Below are positions 44,252 through 55,448 of a stretch of 64,000 bases of DNA, in pieces. The stretch comes from Theocolax elegans (lineage: Eukaryota; Arthropoda; Insecta; Hymenoptera; Cerocephalidae). Location: the NCBI GenBank assembly GCA_026168455.1, contig CM047431.1, positions 23,067,365 through 23,131,364 of the forward strand, in the 5' to 3' direction. The notes beneath the pieces are model-generated. The model ran no database searches, had not been told where the DNA came from, and saw nothing but the letters and a program-made list of their open reading frames with translations. A program made the position numbers and the translations under genes. Positions within the stretch are counted from its first letter, which is position 1. Every line of letters begins with the position of its first letter.

Positions 44252-46165
44252 ATTAAGCAAACCGAAGAGGTGGAGAAATGCTTAATGCACCATGACTGGA
44301 GCCTTGCGAGACTCCCCGTGTGTGGGACTCTCCTACCGAAGGATGTCGATAGGCATACCCACTAAAACTCCACCTCTTTTCTTACCTTTATTCCCCCGCG
44401 GAAACCGCCGCAAGGCATTACTTCGCGGGGGGAGGCACGGCTAGATTAGCCCACTACTGTTGCTATCGCAACTCCTCTCTCCTCTTCTCTTCTGATGAGA
44501 CCCAGTCTGTCCACTACGGACGTACAGAGGGTCACTACCGCGTTCCATCCCTCCTGGGAGTCAAGCAGGCACGCCCCTATGCCCTCAGGGGTGAGGGGAC
44601 CGCTCCAAGTGACTTGAAACTGGTCCCGTTCCTCCCTGAAACGAGGACACCATAGGAGGACGTGTTCCACGTCTTCGTCCACCCCTGGACAAGCCGGGCA
44701 CTCTGCGCTGCCGTAGACCCCTATACGAAATAGGTAGCTACGGAAGCATCCGTGCCCAGTCAGCACCTGGGTAAGCTGGAAACTGACGAAGCCGTGTTTC
44801 CTGCTCGCCCACTCCTGGATCCGCGGGATGATGCGGTAGGTCCAGCGGCCGTCCCTGGCTGAGTCCCATCTCCGCTGCCACTCCTCTACGGTCCGCAATG
44901 ACCATCGGTTATGGCAGCGATTCTCTTCTACGCGTCGCCCACCCTCACGGTGTCTTTCAGCTTTCTCGGCTGCCAGGAGGTCGAAGGGGGTGGTCCCCGC
45001 GATCACCGAGAGCGCAATGTCAGATACGGTTCGGTACGCCCGGGCCACCCTTAGCGCAGCTATCCTGCAGGCTCTCTGACACGGAGCACCAAAGCTCTTG
45101 TTCCTGTTCAGGGCATCAGCCCAGATAGGAGCTCCGTATAAAATTACGGAGCTCACCACCGAGGCAAGGAGAGACCTTCGCGGTTGCTGGGGTCCCCCGA
45201 TGTTGGGCATGATGCCCGCCAGCGCACGGGCCACCCTTGCCGCCTTTGAGCCCGCGTTCGCGAGATGGTGTTTGAACGACAGCCGCGCGTCTAGTGTGAC
45301 CCCTAAATACTTCAACGTTTTCACCGACCGTATCCGTTCTTTACCTACCGTGAAGGTGGCGGTCCTCTCCTTTTTTGTGCGAGAGATGAGCACCGCCTCC
45401 GTTTTTTCCGCCGCCAGACTAAGTCCGTGGTCTCTCAACCAAGTGGCGACCACTTCTATAGAGACGTCTCCGAGATATTCGATCTCTTCGACACTCTTTG
45501 CGACCACCACTAGCGCCACGTCGTCCGCGAAAGCCACCATCGAGACACCCTCCGGAAGTTGCTGCCTAAGAAGGCCGTCATAGACAACGTTCCAGAGTAG
45601 GGGCCCAATGACCGAACCCTGCGGCACGCCTCCCGTGATGTTGTGGGAGTGCACACCGTCGTCGGTGTCGTAGAGCAGAGTACGTTCAGTCAGGTAACTC
45701 GAGGTGACCTCCCTGAGATAGAGTGGCACTTGGAAGTGCTGCAGGGACAGCATGATGTCGTCCCATCTGGCCGAGTTGAAGGCATTCCGGATGTCCAAGG
45801 TGATGATGGCACACATCCGCCTTGCACTCCGACCAGCATTGATGGCGTTTGTGGCTATGCCAACAACTCTGCCTACAGCATCCATGGTCGATCGACCCTT
45901 TCGGAAGCCGAACTGGTTGTCGGAGAGGTCTCCGGCCCGACCGATGGCCTCTGCAAGCCTGGCGCAGATCACCCGCTCCAGGAGCTTCCCAACTATATCC
46001 AGTAGACAGAGCGGGCGGTAAGATGATGGCTCCTCCGGGGGTTTGTTTCCCTTTGGTAGGAGTACCAGCCTCTGCGTCTTCCACTGGGCCGGGAAGCAAC
46101 CTTCTCTTAGGCATGCGTTGAATGCGTCCAGGAACAAGCCCGGAGCACTCATCGCCGCTGTGTGT
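44252..46165 (-). pseudogene. R1-clade non-LTR ORF2, 5'-truncated
   Basis: The frame to stop 44446 encodes most of a non-LTR reverse transcriptase plus the C-terminal domain. It shows QRLVLLPKGNKPPEEPSSYR and LCLLDIVGKLLERVI, then GFRKGRSTMDAV, ITLDIRNAFNSARWD with the first Asp, GGVPQGSVIGPLLW, and the catalytic FADD in MVAFADDVALVV. Later come LKYLGVTLD and a zinc-binding C-terminus (CPAC...HVLLWC). The endonuclease is absent because the element is truncated exactly at a (TG)n array. 44252-44445 is a GC-rich 3' UTR with hairpins. No stop or frameshift interrupts the remaining 570 codons, so it is fairly young. Confidence 0.9.
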
Positions 46166-46173
46166 GTGTGTGT

Positions 46174-46207
<34 letters not shown>
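46160..46207. repeat. (TG)n microsatellite
   Basis: About 46 bp of TG with one TA, directly at the 5' truncation point of the R1-type element. Confidence 0.9.
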
Positions 46208-46209
<2 letters not shown>

Positions 46210-46216
46210 CGGCGTA

Positions 46217-46340
46217 TAGCTGTCCCAGCCACTCAAGGCAAGACGATGGTTGTCCCAGCCACTTAAGGCAAGGCGATAGTTGTCCCAGCCACTTAAGGCA
46301 AGGTGTGGTTATCCCAGACACTTAAGGCAAGGCGATAGTT
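46217..46340. repeat. Minisatellite, about 30-bp unit, four copies
   Basis: Units share GTCCCAGCCACTTAAGGCAA followed by a short variable part. Period is 29-31 bp. Confidence 0.85.
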
Positions 46341-46396
46341 CTTCTAAGGGTAAGTGGTCTAATCTGATTTTAAAGACGCTTTGATCAGGAAATTTA

Positions 46397-47461
46397 TCAA
46401 ATAAGATGTTCAAACAATTGCCCGTTATTATCAAGGCATATCTGAATTCGATTTTGAAGACTTCTAATGGTGGCTAGAAGAGCGATTCTTGGAATGTTGC
46501 GACATGCAATTGTTATGCGGTCCATCATATTTTCTCTTGTAGTGGGTACTACAGCCTGGACAATATTTTTCAGATAACCCCACAAAAAGAAATCCAAGCT
46601 GGTCAAATCTGGAGGTCTCGGACGCCATTCTTCAAATCCACCACGTTATATCCATCGATTAGTGAATCTGACGTTCAGATAGTCACGAACTATTCTGGCA
46701 AAATGAGCAGGTGCACCATCGTGCTGAAACCACATGCGTTGTCTTGTGTGCAGATCAACATTTTCAAGTAAGACCGGTAAATCATTTTTTAAAAACCGTA
46801 AATAGTTGTGGCGATTTACATGTCTTTCGAAGAAATACAGACCAATTAAGTTTCCATTTATAATATCGCACCACACGGTCAAACTCCATCGTTGCTGATG
46901 ATTCACTTGTTGAAGCCAATGTGGATTTTCGACAGACCAGTTATGGCAATTGTGCCTGTTAAGTTGACCAGTATTATCAAAAGTAGCTTCATCACTCAAT
47001 AGGACGTAATTAAAAATTTCTGGTTCTCCTTGTATTATCATTTGTGCCCACGCACAAAACTGGCGCCTTCGTTTAAAGTCCCCAGCAAGTAACTGTTGTG
47101 TCAATGTTACGTGGTAAGGATGGAATCTGTGAACTCTCAGAATTCGGTGCACCGTGGATTTTGGAATACCTAATTGTCTTGCAATTGCTCGAGTACTAAT
47201 GTGGGGGTCAATTGCTACCAAACCTAATACTGCAAGCACATGTGGATGATCCCTTTCTGGTACATTATTTCTCCATCTTTCTCGCGGACCAAGTGGTCGT
47301 TGTCGTTGACTCTCTACAAGTCTCGCAATGGTACGATCGTTTGGGTGTTTTCTATTAGGAAAACGATTGCGTTATATTCTTGCTGTTTGAGCATAATTAC
47401 CATGGCATTCTCCAAGCGCAAGAATAATATCTACTATTTCATTGGAGGTATAATCAGGCAT
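46397..47461 (-). pseudogene. Tc1/mariner-superfamily transposase with two stops
   Basis: Starts at ATG 47461 (MPDYTSNEIVDIILALGE) and runs in one frame to 46397, about 354 codons, normal for this superfamily. It is broken only by TAA in ARI-stop-RNRF (about 47372) and TAA in NRWI-stop-RGGF (46645-46643). A helix-turn-helix is seen in STRAIARQLGIPKSTVHRIL. The catalytic triad shows Asp in LLSDEATF, Asp in FQHDGAPAH and Asp in RPPDLTSLDFFLWG; I count 36 residues between the last two Asp. Terminal inverted repeats were not found with confidence. Confidence 0.8.
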
Positions 47462-47674
47462 TATGTCAGGGGCTGACGGATGAATGATCTTATTTCAATC
47501 AGGTCAACTAAAGCGAGGTTGTGAATTATGCACTGACAGTATGTTCTTACTTTTTTAGTTTTTTACACTTAAAGCAAAGTAGCTACTAAATAATTTTTGT
47601 ATAATTTCGCAAAAAGTTTTACGATTTTACACACACATACACACAAACACACATATATATATATATATATATTG
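47462..47674. other. Flank with (CA)n(TA)n
   Basis: No gene. 47627-47673 is a CA then TA dinucleotide tract. Confidence 0.6.
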
Positions 47675-48142
47675 TCGTTAATCCTGGGTAAGGCTGAGAG
47701 CGAGTGATGGTCGAGATCTTAAAATTCCTAACATGACCTTGACCTTTGTCCTTGAGGTGACGGTCAAGGATACCGTCAGTTGGCTTTCTTGCAACCCTAC
47801 AGCTCCTGCATCTCAATAGTTTTATAGGATTGTCTTTTTTCGTAAGATCTGTACGCGTTTACTGTTTTGATCCTGACCATGACCTTGACCATAACCTTGG
47901 CCAAGATCATACTGAACGTAAAATTTCCCGCCCTTTCCATTTCCGAGGTCAAAAGTAGTGATTCCTATTTGGAAAAAACATTTTGTCCTTGAAATGACCT
48001 TAACCTTTGACCTCAGGTTATGGTTAATATCACCGTCAGTTGGCCCCTTAAAACCCCTACAACATTTGTACAGAAAGCTTTTTTCTATCTCCAATATTTT
48101 TTTAGATATTCTCATCCGTTATTTAAAATGGGACACCCTGTA
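47675..48142. mobile_element. MITE-like repeat ending GGGACACCCTGTA
   Basis: The right end AAATGGGACACCCTGTA (about 48127-48142) is a common insect MITE/mariner-like terminus. Inside are two related parts about 265 bp apart (CCGTCAGTTGGC at 47774 and 48032) and several TGACCTTGACC-type motifs. No left inverted end was found. No coding. Confidence 0.45.
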
Positions 48143-48485
48143 TGTATATTTATATATTTTCAAATTTTCAATATAGTACCGCAATTTATGGCGCAACTTT
48201 TGGCTCGATAAAGACACGTAAAAAGTAGCGCAAAAAGTTGCGCAAAAAGTTGAGTCAAAAGTTGCGCTATTAATTGCGCATACATTTTCAGTAGGGAATA
48301 TAAAATATCATTTTCTTTTTCCAGTTACTAATTCAACTGACCAATCAGATTTCTTTATTTTAGCGCGTTCTAACTTGCAAATTAAATCTTTATATCCCCT
48401 CTACTATTTATATTGGCGCAAGATAACCTCGAATTCATATCTGTCTAAAATCGGTTGGCCCAAAATTAACGCTATAGATATATAA

Positions 48486-48516
<31 letters not shown>

Positions 48517-48517
<1 letters not shown>

Positions 48518-50170
48518 GGGTGGTTCTCTGTGACATCGAAGATGAAAAAAATAAATATTGCTATAACTGTGGGAATATGTTTTAGAGGTATCCAGTAGTT
48601 CTCCCGAATTTTTTCAGATTTTTTCTGGGCCATTATTTTAAGTTACAGAGAGTCAAAGTTGACATTTTAGCACTTTTTTGCATTATATGCCCATTTTCAT
48701 GAATTTTTAGCTCCCAGGGGATGCATTTTTCACTAAAAACATAAGTATGACTTTTTTTGTAAAATTTTCCGAACTTTTCATTAAAAATACCTTTAAAGAC
48801 ATAAATGTATGCTGTCACACTCTTGTAAGCCATTTAAACCTTAAATAGTGAAAATCAGCAATTCTGCTCCGGACTCTGGTAACCTAATACTGTCTAAAAG
48901 ATGTCTATTTATAGTCAGAAACTGCCTAAAAATTTCCAGAGTGGGTCTAAATTATTAAGAACACTTATGGTCAAAATATCCGGGAAAAGTGCCCGAAATA
49001 TTAATAGAAATGTATATTTGTTGCCTTATAACGATGAATCTATTAGCATGATCATTGCAAAAAAATTTGTGAACTTACCTTGGAGTGGTAGAAAAGTATC
49101 TTCACTTGTTTCAGTATCCATCTAATCCCCTGTAAGCTGCTAAAAATACAAATATTATTATACAAATGTAAAAAATTAATTTTGAAACATTTATAACGCT
49201 GAATTTTTAGTTTTACATCCCTTACAAGATTTATAATACTAATCTGAAGGATTACTATAAATATATAAACATCATTATTACAATAACTGAATATACGTAT
49301 TTAATACAAAAGATATATAAATAAATCGGATATATAATTATAATGAATAATATGATAACGTGACAGTGACAAGTTTGAGAAATCTAAACAATGTATTGCT
49401 GAATAATAATAATAATAATGTTGATACTGTTATAGTAATCCTTCAGATTAGTATTATAATTCTTGTAAGGGATGTAAAACTAAAAATCCAGCATTATAAA
49501 TGTTTAAAAAATAATTTTTTATAATTTCATAATATTTGTATTTTTAGCAGCTTACAGGGGATTAGATGGATACTGAAACAAGTGGAGATACTTTTCTACC
49601 ATTCCAAGGTAAGTGCATAAATTTTTTTGCAATGATCATGCTACTAGATTCATCGTTATAAGGCAACAAATATACATTGTTATTAATATTTCGGGCACTT
49701 TTCCCGGATATTTTGACCATAAGTGATCTTAATGATTTAGACCTACTCTGGAAATTTTTAGGCAGTTTCTGACTATAAAAAGACATCTTTTAGACAGTAT
49801 TAGGTTACCAGAGTCCGGAGCAGAATTGCTGATTTTCACTATTTAAGGTTTAAATGGCTTACAAGAGTGTGTCAGCATACATTTATGTCTTTAAAAGTAT
49901 TTTTAATGAAAAGTTCGGAAAATTTTACAAAAAAAGTCATACTTATGTTTTTAGTGAAATATGCATCCCCTGGGAGCTAAAAATTCATGAAAATGGGCAT
50001 ATAATGCAAAAAAGTGCTAAAATGTCAACTTTGACTCTCTGTAACTTAAAATAATGGCCCAGAAAAAATCTGAAAAAATTCAGGAGAACTACTGGATACC
50101 TCTAAAACATATTCTCACAGTTATAGCAATATTTATTTTTTTCATCTTCGATGTCACAGAGAACCACCCA
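48517..50170. mobile_element. Large foldback (palindromic) element, 1.65 kb
   Basis: Ends TGGGTGGTTCTCTGTGACAT and its reverse complement, both against TA repeats. Arms of about 750 bp (48517 to about 49280 and about 49410 to 50170) are near-perfect reverse complements around a short AT-rich centre. The arm frames (66 and 74 codons) are mirrored and show no domain. A half copy lies at 6520-7193. Confidence 0.85.
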
Positions 50171-50207
50171 TATATATATATATATATGTATGCGCGAGAT
50201 ATGTTCC

Positions 50208-50328
50208 TATGTGTTTAAGTTGAAATCTGCGGGTTGCCTGTTTGTAGGCGCTTTTCGACCTGTTCGCGACTTTTACGCGTGAAAAAAGTTTATTATTTTT
50301 TCCCAGCACCTGCTCTGTGCCTCACAAT
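50208..50328 (+). repeat. Dispersed 130-bp repeat, copy 2
   Basis: Same orientation as and very similar to 40977-41106. It directly follows the foldback element. Confidence 0.7.
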
Positions 50329-51046
50329 CTATACGTTAGATCTTTACGAATGACATCCTTCTACTCTTAGACTACCAGCAAAATTTTTATGGCTATTATA
50401 TTTATCATTCTTTAATATCTCATATTATATCTAACATAAAATATTACATTATATCAAATACGGAATATACTGATCTTAGTAAATATTATTTTATACGTTA
50501 GGCCTATATAAAGTAAGAAATTTACCTATGTTTTATGTTATAGATATATACGTAGCAAAAAACTTAGGTCATCAATTACGTCTTTCTCATTGTGGATTAC
50601 AGCTGCATTGTTTGCAAGGTACGTTCCAATATTCGGATAAACTAATTCAAAATGCAACCAATTCTTCTATTTAATAATGCCTATTTTATACATGCAAATT
50701 TGTATTATATGAAAACAGGGCTACATAAATGAATTATCGTGAAAAATGAAAGACGCTAGCTAGAGATGATCGTAGGATTTAAAACCTCACTTGTTCATAT
50801 CAACAACAGGAAAATTAAAACGGTCTAGAAGAATATTCCCAATTTCTACATAGTCTAGATCACCGGAACATCATGTTAGGCAATGGTAACAGAGGGCAAG
50901 CCATTGATTTTGATGTTTATTGTTGGGAGGAAATTGCCAGCTCCTTCACAACATAGATTTTATCCCCATGAATCCTTGAGGCGTACGTGATAACAGTCAG
51001 TGAAGGCTAGGCTTGGTGACTGTATGCCACGTCAATATCATACGAA
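50329..51046. other. AT-rich, no gene
   Basis: No frame, repeat or RNA fold recognised. Confidence 0.45.
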
Positions 51047-51243
51047 GCACGAAGAATCATTGAAGCAGCCTCCAATTGAAGAAAAGGAGAGAAGCGTATA
51101 GCGCGCAGTCGTAGATAGATTGTGCCTTTCTTTCGACTTGGCCTTCCGAAGAATCATTGAAGCAGCCTCCAGTTGAAGAAAAGGAGAGAAGCGTATAGCG
51201 CGCAGTCGTAGATAGATTGTGCCTTCCTTTCGACTTGGCCTTC
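51047..51243. repeat. Tandem duplication, 97-bp unit
   Basis: GAAGAATCATTGAAGCAGCC recurs at about 51049 and 51146. The two units differ at about 3 sites. Confidence 0.85.
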
Positions 51244-51275
51244 CCGAGGGAAGTGGAGTCTAGGGGGCGGGGCTT

Positions 51276-51631
51276 TGTGACGGAAATCGTCACACAATCT
51301 ATTCACGACGTCGGAGCCTTTGGTATGTCAAGGCCAACCAACGACACTTGTTTGTTTCATCTACGAGTGTACAATTACGCGCGCGAATGTATGTAGGGAT
51401 GAGAGCGCGAGAGAGTGTGTGTGCAATTCTCCACTCTCATCCCTTTTTCGGGAAATAAGGCGATCGCCTAATCAGCGTGTAATGACGGACTATTGTTTTT
51501 ACCGTGATCGCGTGCTGCTCGTGAGCGCCGAGAGCGCACCCCACCCCCCTCCTGCATTAAGCTCTATGAACGGCTGTTCCGGAGCAGGGCTAAGTGCGGA
51601 GACCTGAGTGGACGTACGCGTGTGTCCCGTG

Positions 51632-51673
<42 letters not shown>

Positions 51674-52267
51674 AAGGACGGGGTCGTACCCGAGTGAGAC
51701 GCGGACCGCTAGGAGCTTGCCACGACAAGAGCCGCCTTTACCGCCTCAACTACAGGTCGCCTCCTTGACCAGGAGGTCGACCACTCGCCGAGGATCGGCT
51801 GGGCCATCCCCGAGGAGCGTCACCGGTAAGTGCTCTATTACTTTCGTGACCCTCCCCCCCTTTGTGTGTGTGTACATCGGGAGTGTATTCGAATACAACG
51901 GTACTGGAACAGCGGTTCCTGGGAGTGAAACCTGTCGCAGGCGAGGATCTCAATCCGACAGGTTTCCCGGGACTTCCGCCCGCGCGAAATTAAGAGTGTC
52001 GCGGCACGCAGTCTGGATGACCAATTGCTAATTAAATTAAAGTAAATGCTTTATTCATTTTTATTTTAATTAATTTGAGTCGAGGCAAGGAGGGTCGTTC
52101 GAATCCTCCACACCGTTCGTACCAGCGAACTCGTGTTCTTGGCGACAGTCAACATCTTCGCGTTAAATAAATTAATTTTGCACGCGGTATTGGGCAACGT
52201 GGCCCAACGGTTAATTTTGATTATTAAAAATAATTAAGTTTACCGGGTACGCGAATATCACGTCACA
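51276..52267 (+). mobile_element. 5' LTR of the third Gypsy element
   Basis: A 992-bp block with inverted ends TGTGACG / CGTCACA, followed after two bases by a PBS. It contains a (TG)n run (51633-51671) and a polyadenylation-like AAATAAA near 52165. The G-rich stretch just before it (51262-51272) resembles a polypurine tract. Confidence 0.75.
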
Positions 52268-52269
52268 AA

Positions 52270-52287
52270 TGGCGACGGTGACAGGAC
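52270..52287 (+). promoter_or_regulatory. Primer-binding site, tRNA-Arg type
   Basis: TGGCGACGGTGACAGGAC lies two bases after the LTR. It differs by one base from the tRNA-Arg site of 412/mdg1-like elements, and resembles the site at 6434. Confidence 0.75.
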
Positions 52288-52389
52288 TTACGGTTTCGTC
52301 CTCACACCGGTTTTAAATTAAAATTAGATATTGTCGGCCATATTTTCGCGCGCGAGCAGCGACGCGACAATACGTGAGCGGGTTGAGTT

Positions 52390-52434
<45 letters not shown>

Positions 52435-53218
52435 CAGCGTGTGAGAGAGAGGTGTACCCCGGTATATCGGGAGAGAGTTCGCGCGCGACCGTGTTTAGCC
52501 GGAAGCGCTCTATCTCACCGAGATCGGTCTCTCCCGATCGCAAGCTTGACGGGAGATCTTTGCTTAGCTTGTATGGGAGCGGCAAAGTAGGGAGAGAGTA
52601 GCTTGCGCCGCGGATCGCGGGCAACGAGAATCCCCCCCCGAACAGCGCGTAAAAAAAGACTTCGCGAGAGCCGATCATCATCGGCTCTTCCGCGATTGCG
52701 CCCGCGAGTGGGAGTGAGAGAGAGAATCCCTAGTCACGGGGGACTCGGAATTAGGTTCTAGGCGGGCTATTCGGTGTGCGAGTGAGAGAGATAGCGCGAT
52801 CGCCTAGCCCTTTCGCGTGAATAGTCTTCGCAGCAGGTTTCACCGAGAGAAACCACTGCGGCGAATTTTTTTTTTTTTTTTTTTTATTTAATATAATAAA
52901 TTTGTTCCCGTGCAGACTCTATTTTATTGATGGTGTTAGAGTGTTGTAAAATAGATTCTTTCGGGAGAGATAGCTGTCCCACCCTCCATTTAAAGAAAAT
53001 TATATTAATTGTTTTTCTTTATATACGGGACGCGGCGATTTAATTGGTTTTATTGCGTGTTCGGGAGCGAAATTTTTTTTTTGCTTTCTCCCCTGGCTGA
53101 TCCACATATATTACATATATAGTAAAATAATTTGATAATTGTCTATTATTTATTACTATTAATTTTTATAATATATGTAATTTTTTTTGTGTGTATAAAA
53201 TATATTTTGCAACTTTTG
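52288..53218 (+). other. Gypsy leader, proximal part
   Basis: GC-rich with a (GA)n microsatellite (52394-52430) and a T18 tract (52866-52885), then AT-rich. No gene. Confidence 0.6.
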
Positions 53219-54287
53219 TTAATTATTTAGACTTGTTTGCTAGTTAAATAATTAACATTAACTAACTTTGTGTGAATCAGCCGCAAAGTTAAAATAGTTG
53301 TAATATTAATTATTTAACCCCGTGTGTGAGTAAAATAATTAAAATTATTTGTATTACAATTACCTGACAGGAATCACTTGCTTTAATATTTTGTATTTAT
53401 TAAGTATTACTGCTCACGATATTTGTAACTAATGTTTGAAAATTTTTGATTGTCAGAAAATTTTTTTTTATAACTCGTGTTAAATGATTATACTTGTTGC
53501 TAGTTAAACAATTAATGTTAAGTATCCTTGTGTGATTGTTCCACAAAGAAACGAGAGTTGTAAAATATAATTTTTTTTGCATATACTTTAATGATCGGCA
53601 TCTAACCTAATATTTTGTATTCATTATTTGCCGTGAAATTTTAATATATGTAAAAAACATTTCTTTTCTCTTTGGTGTGTTTAAATTATATCTCCATACA
53701 TTTTTACCAATTATTTAGACTTGTTTGTTAGTTAAATAATTGGTTATAATTTTTTTTGGTGTGATTGAGTAAAATAATTCGGTGTATAAATTTAATTGTT
53801 TAGACTTGTCAGCAAGTTAAATAATTAAATTTTTATTTCCTTTTCGTTCGACTTATTTATAAAAGGAAATATAAATTATTTGATCTTGTTAGCAACATAA
53901 ATTATTTTATTTAGTCCTTTTTAGGATAAAATAAATATATTTCGCAGAAAAAATTGTCGTTTGGGCCGACAACTAGTGAAATAATTATTTTGTTGCAAAC
54001 CATAAGGGATTTACAACAATTCGTAAATATCCCTACTTTTTTTTAAATAATTTAATTAAATTTGTGTTTGTAAAGTAAATTATAAAGGAAAATTTTTTTG
54101 TTAGGCTTGGTTAAGCAAAATAATAAATAGTGTTACGGTGTGTATGAATCATAAGACACTGTATTTAATTAAATATTTATTTTATAATAAATTATTCAGA
54201 CTCGTTAGCGAGATAAATAATTTAATTTTTTTTCTTTTTTTTCTTTTCTTCCTTTATAATTTGCTGATTTTTTTATTTATTAATAAA
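53219..54287 (+). repeat. Array of degenerate hairpin repeats in the Gypsy leader
   Basis: At least six copies of a palindrome of the form AATTATTTAGACTTG / loop / CAAGTTAAATAATT at 53219-53255, 53484-53514, 53707-53743, 53791-53830, 53871-53907 and 54188-54223. Other hairpins lie between them (53832-53870, 53897-53935, 54008-54036). The inner stem varies with compensation, for example CTTG/CAAG in one and CTCG/CGAG in another. Confidence 0.65.
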
Positions 54288-54976
54288 TTAAAGCTGTAAT
54301 TATTAAATTTTTAACGGTCTGTACGAGCCAGAATATATAAATATTCTTAATCATTAGTCCATGGTGTGCTAGAAATTTGCAGCCTCTACACCAAGTTCGA
54401 TGAATATAGATATTTTAATTCTGGAGACTAAAAATATTGATGTGGAAATAAAAATTATTATTAAGATAACTTTAAATATAATTATAAAGAAAGTGTATGA
54501 TAAAATTGTAATGAATGTTTCGACCACAATTGCCAGTTGGTCTCATCAGTAAGGACTGGCAATCTACCTTAGACATTGAATATAGAATTTATATCGAAAT
54601 AGACCAAGAACAATACTATTGAATGGGGTACATATATACATTTAGAAGACTTTATCACTTACATGTATTCAAAACCAAGAAAAAACCCCTAGAGGATAAA
54701 GTTGAAAACAATCAATATTGTCAATCAATTTTATCATACACTTTCTTTATAATTATATTTAAAGTTATCTTAATAATAATTTTTATTTCCACATCAATAT
54801 TTTTAGTCTCCAGAATTAAAATATCTATATTCATCGAACTTGGTGTAGAGGCTGCAAATTTGTAGCACACCATGGACTAATGATTAAGAATATTTATATA
54901 TTCTGGCTCGTACAGACCGTTAAAAATTTAATATAACATAAAATTCACGAGCGTATTACTCTTTAAAGCTGTAATT
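54288..54976 (-). mobile_element. Hammerhead-bearing insertion 2, 14-bp target duplication
   Basis: A 661-bp segment (54302-54962) between exact copies of TTAAAGCTGTAATT (54288-54301 and 54963-54976). About 200-bp arms (54302-54510 and 54727-54935) are inverted copies of each other. The spacer carries a minus-strand hammerhead core. An 80-codon frame in the spacer and right arm has no domain. It interrupts the hairpin array of the Gypsy leader. Confidence 0.65.
54517..54549 (-). ncRNA. Hammerhead ribozyme-like core
   Basis: Minus strand: CTGATGA (54549-54543), stem II GACC/GGTC (54542-54539 with 54525-54522) around a 13-nt loop, GAAA (54521-54518), then C. A 9-base stretch in the loop (54529-54537) is complementary to sequence just 5' of the core (54555-54563), a possible stem I to loop II contact. 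Confidence 0.6.
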
Positions 54977-55090
54977 GTTTCAATTTCCATAACAAAATAA
55001 ATTCTTCTTTTCGCCAGGGAGGAATCTGTTGGATTATAACTGGCGAAAGAGATATTTTGGGGAATCGTTAAATTTACCATTACTGGTAAC
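54977..55090 (+). other. Gypsy leader between the two insertions
   Basis: AT-rich leader sequence with a hairpin-like CGCCAGGGAG / TGGCG pair (about 55013-55068). No gene. Confidence 0.4.
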
Positions 55091-55426
55091 TTACAGACGA
55101 TATTTTAAAATTTGAATTTTTCCATCTATTAGAAAATTTGTGAATCTATTGCTTGTTTACACTATAAGTTGTATGATAAATTAATTTATTGATCTCCACA
55201 AGCCATAGACTATTCCTCACAAATCAGTAAGGCGGACTATATTAATACCAGCCACTTTAGAAACCTCACAGGATGAGTGTTTGCAAAAAGACCAAGGCAA
55301 GCTAAGTCAAAAAATATAAAATGTAAATGATTGTAGTATAAAATTAGAAAAACTAAAAAAAACGGAAAACAAGTAAGAAAGGAAAAGAAAATTTATTGTA
55401 TTTCGCCCTGAGATGCCTGGACTCGA

Positions 55427-55448
55427 CTGATGAGCCCACCAGGCATAC
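55427..55448 (+). ncRNA. Broken hammerhead core
   Basis: CTGATGA and GCCC are present, but the sequence leaves the motif before GGGC-GAAA; these sit inverted just upstream (55402-55409). ATGCCTGG (55413-55420) and CCAGGCAT (55439-55446) are perfectly complementary. Confidence 0.5.

Noticed and set aside
44490..44520. CTGATGAGACC as another hammerhead core
   Set aside because: No paired stem followed by GAAA, and it lies in the coding region of the R1-type RT.
48633..50054. Paired small frames of 66 and 74 codons
   Set aside because: Mirror images in the arms of the foldback element, with no motif.
51636..52031. 131-codon frame in the Gypsy LTR
   Set aside because: Begins in (TG)n and lies wholly inside the LTR; no domain.
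54623..54865. 80-codon frame in hammerhead-bearing insertion 2
   Set aside because: Runs from the spacer into the inverted arm, AT-rich, no recognisable motif; the element looks non-coding.
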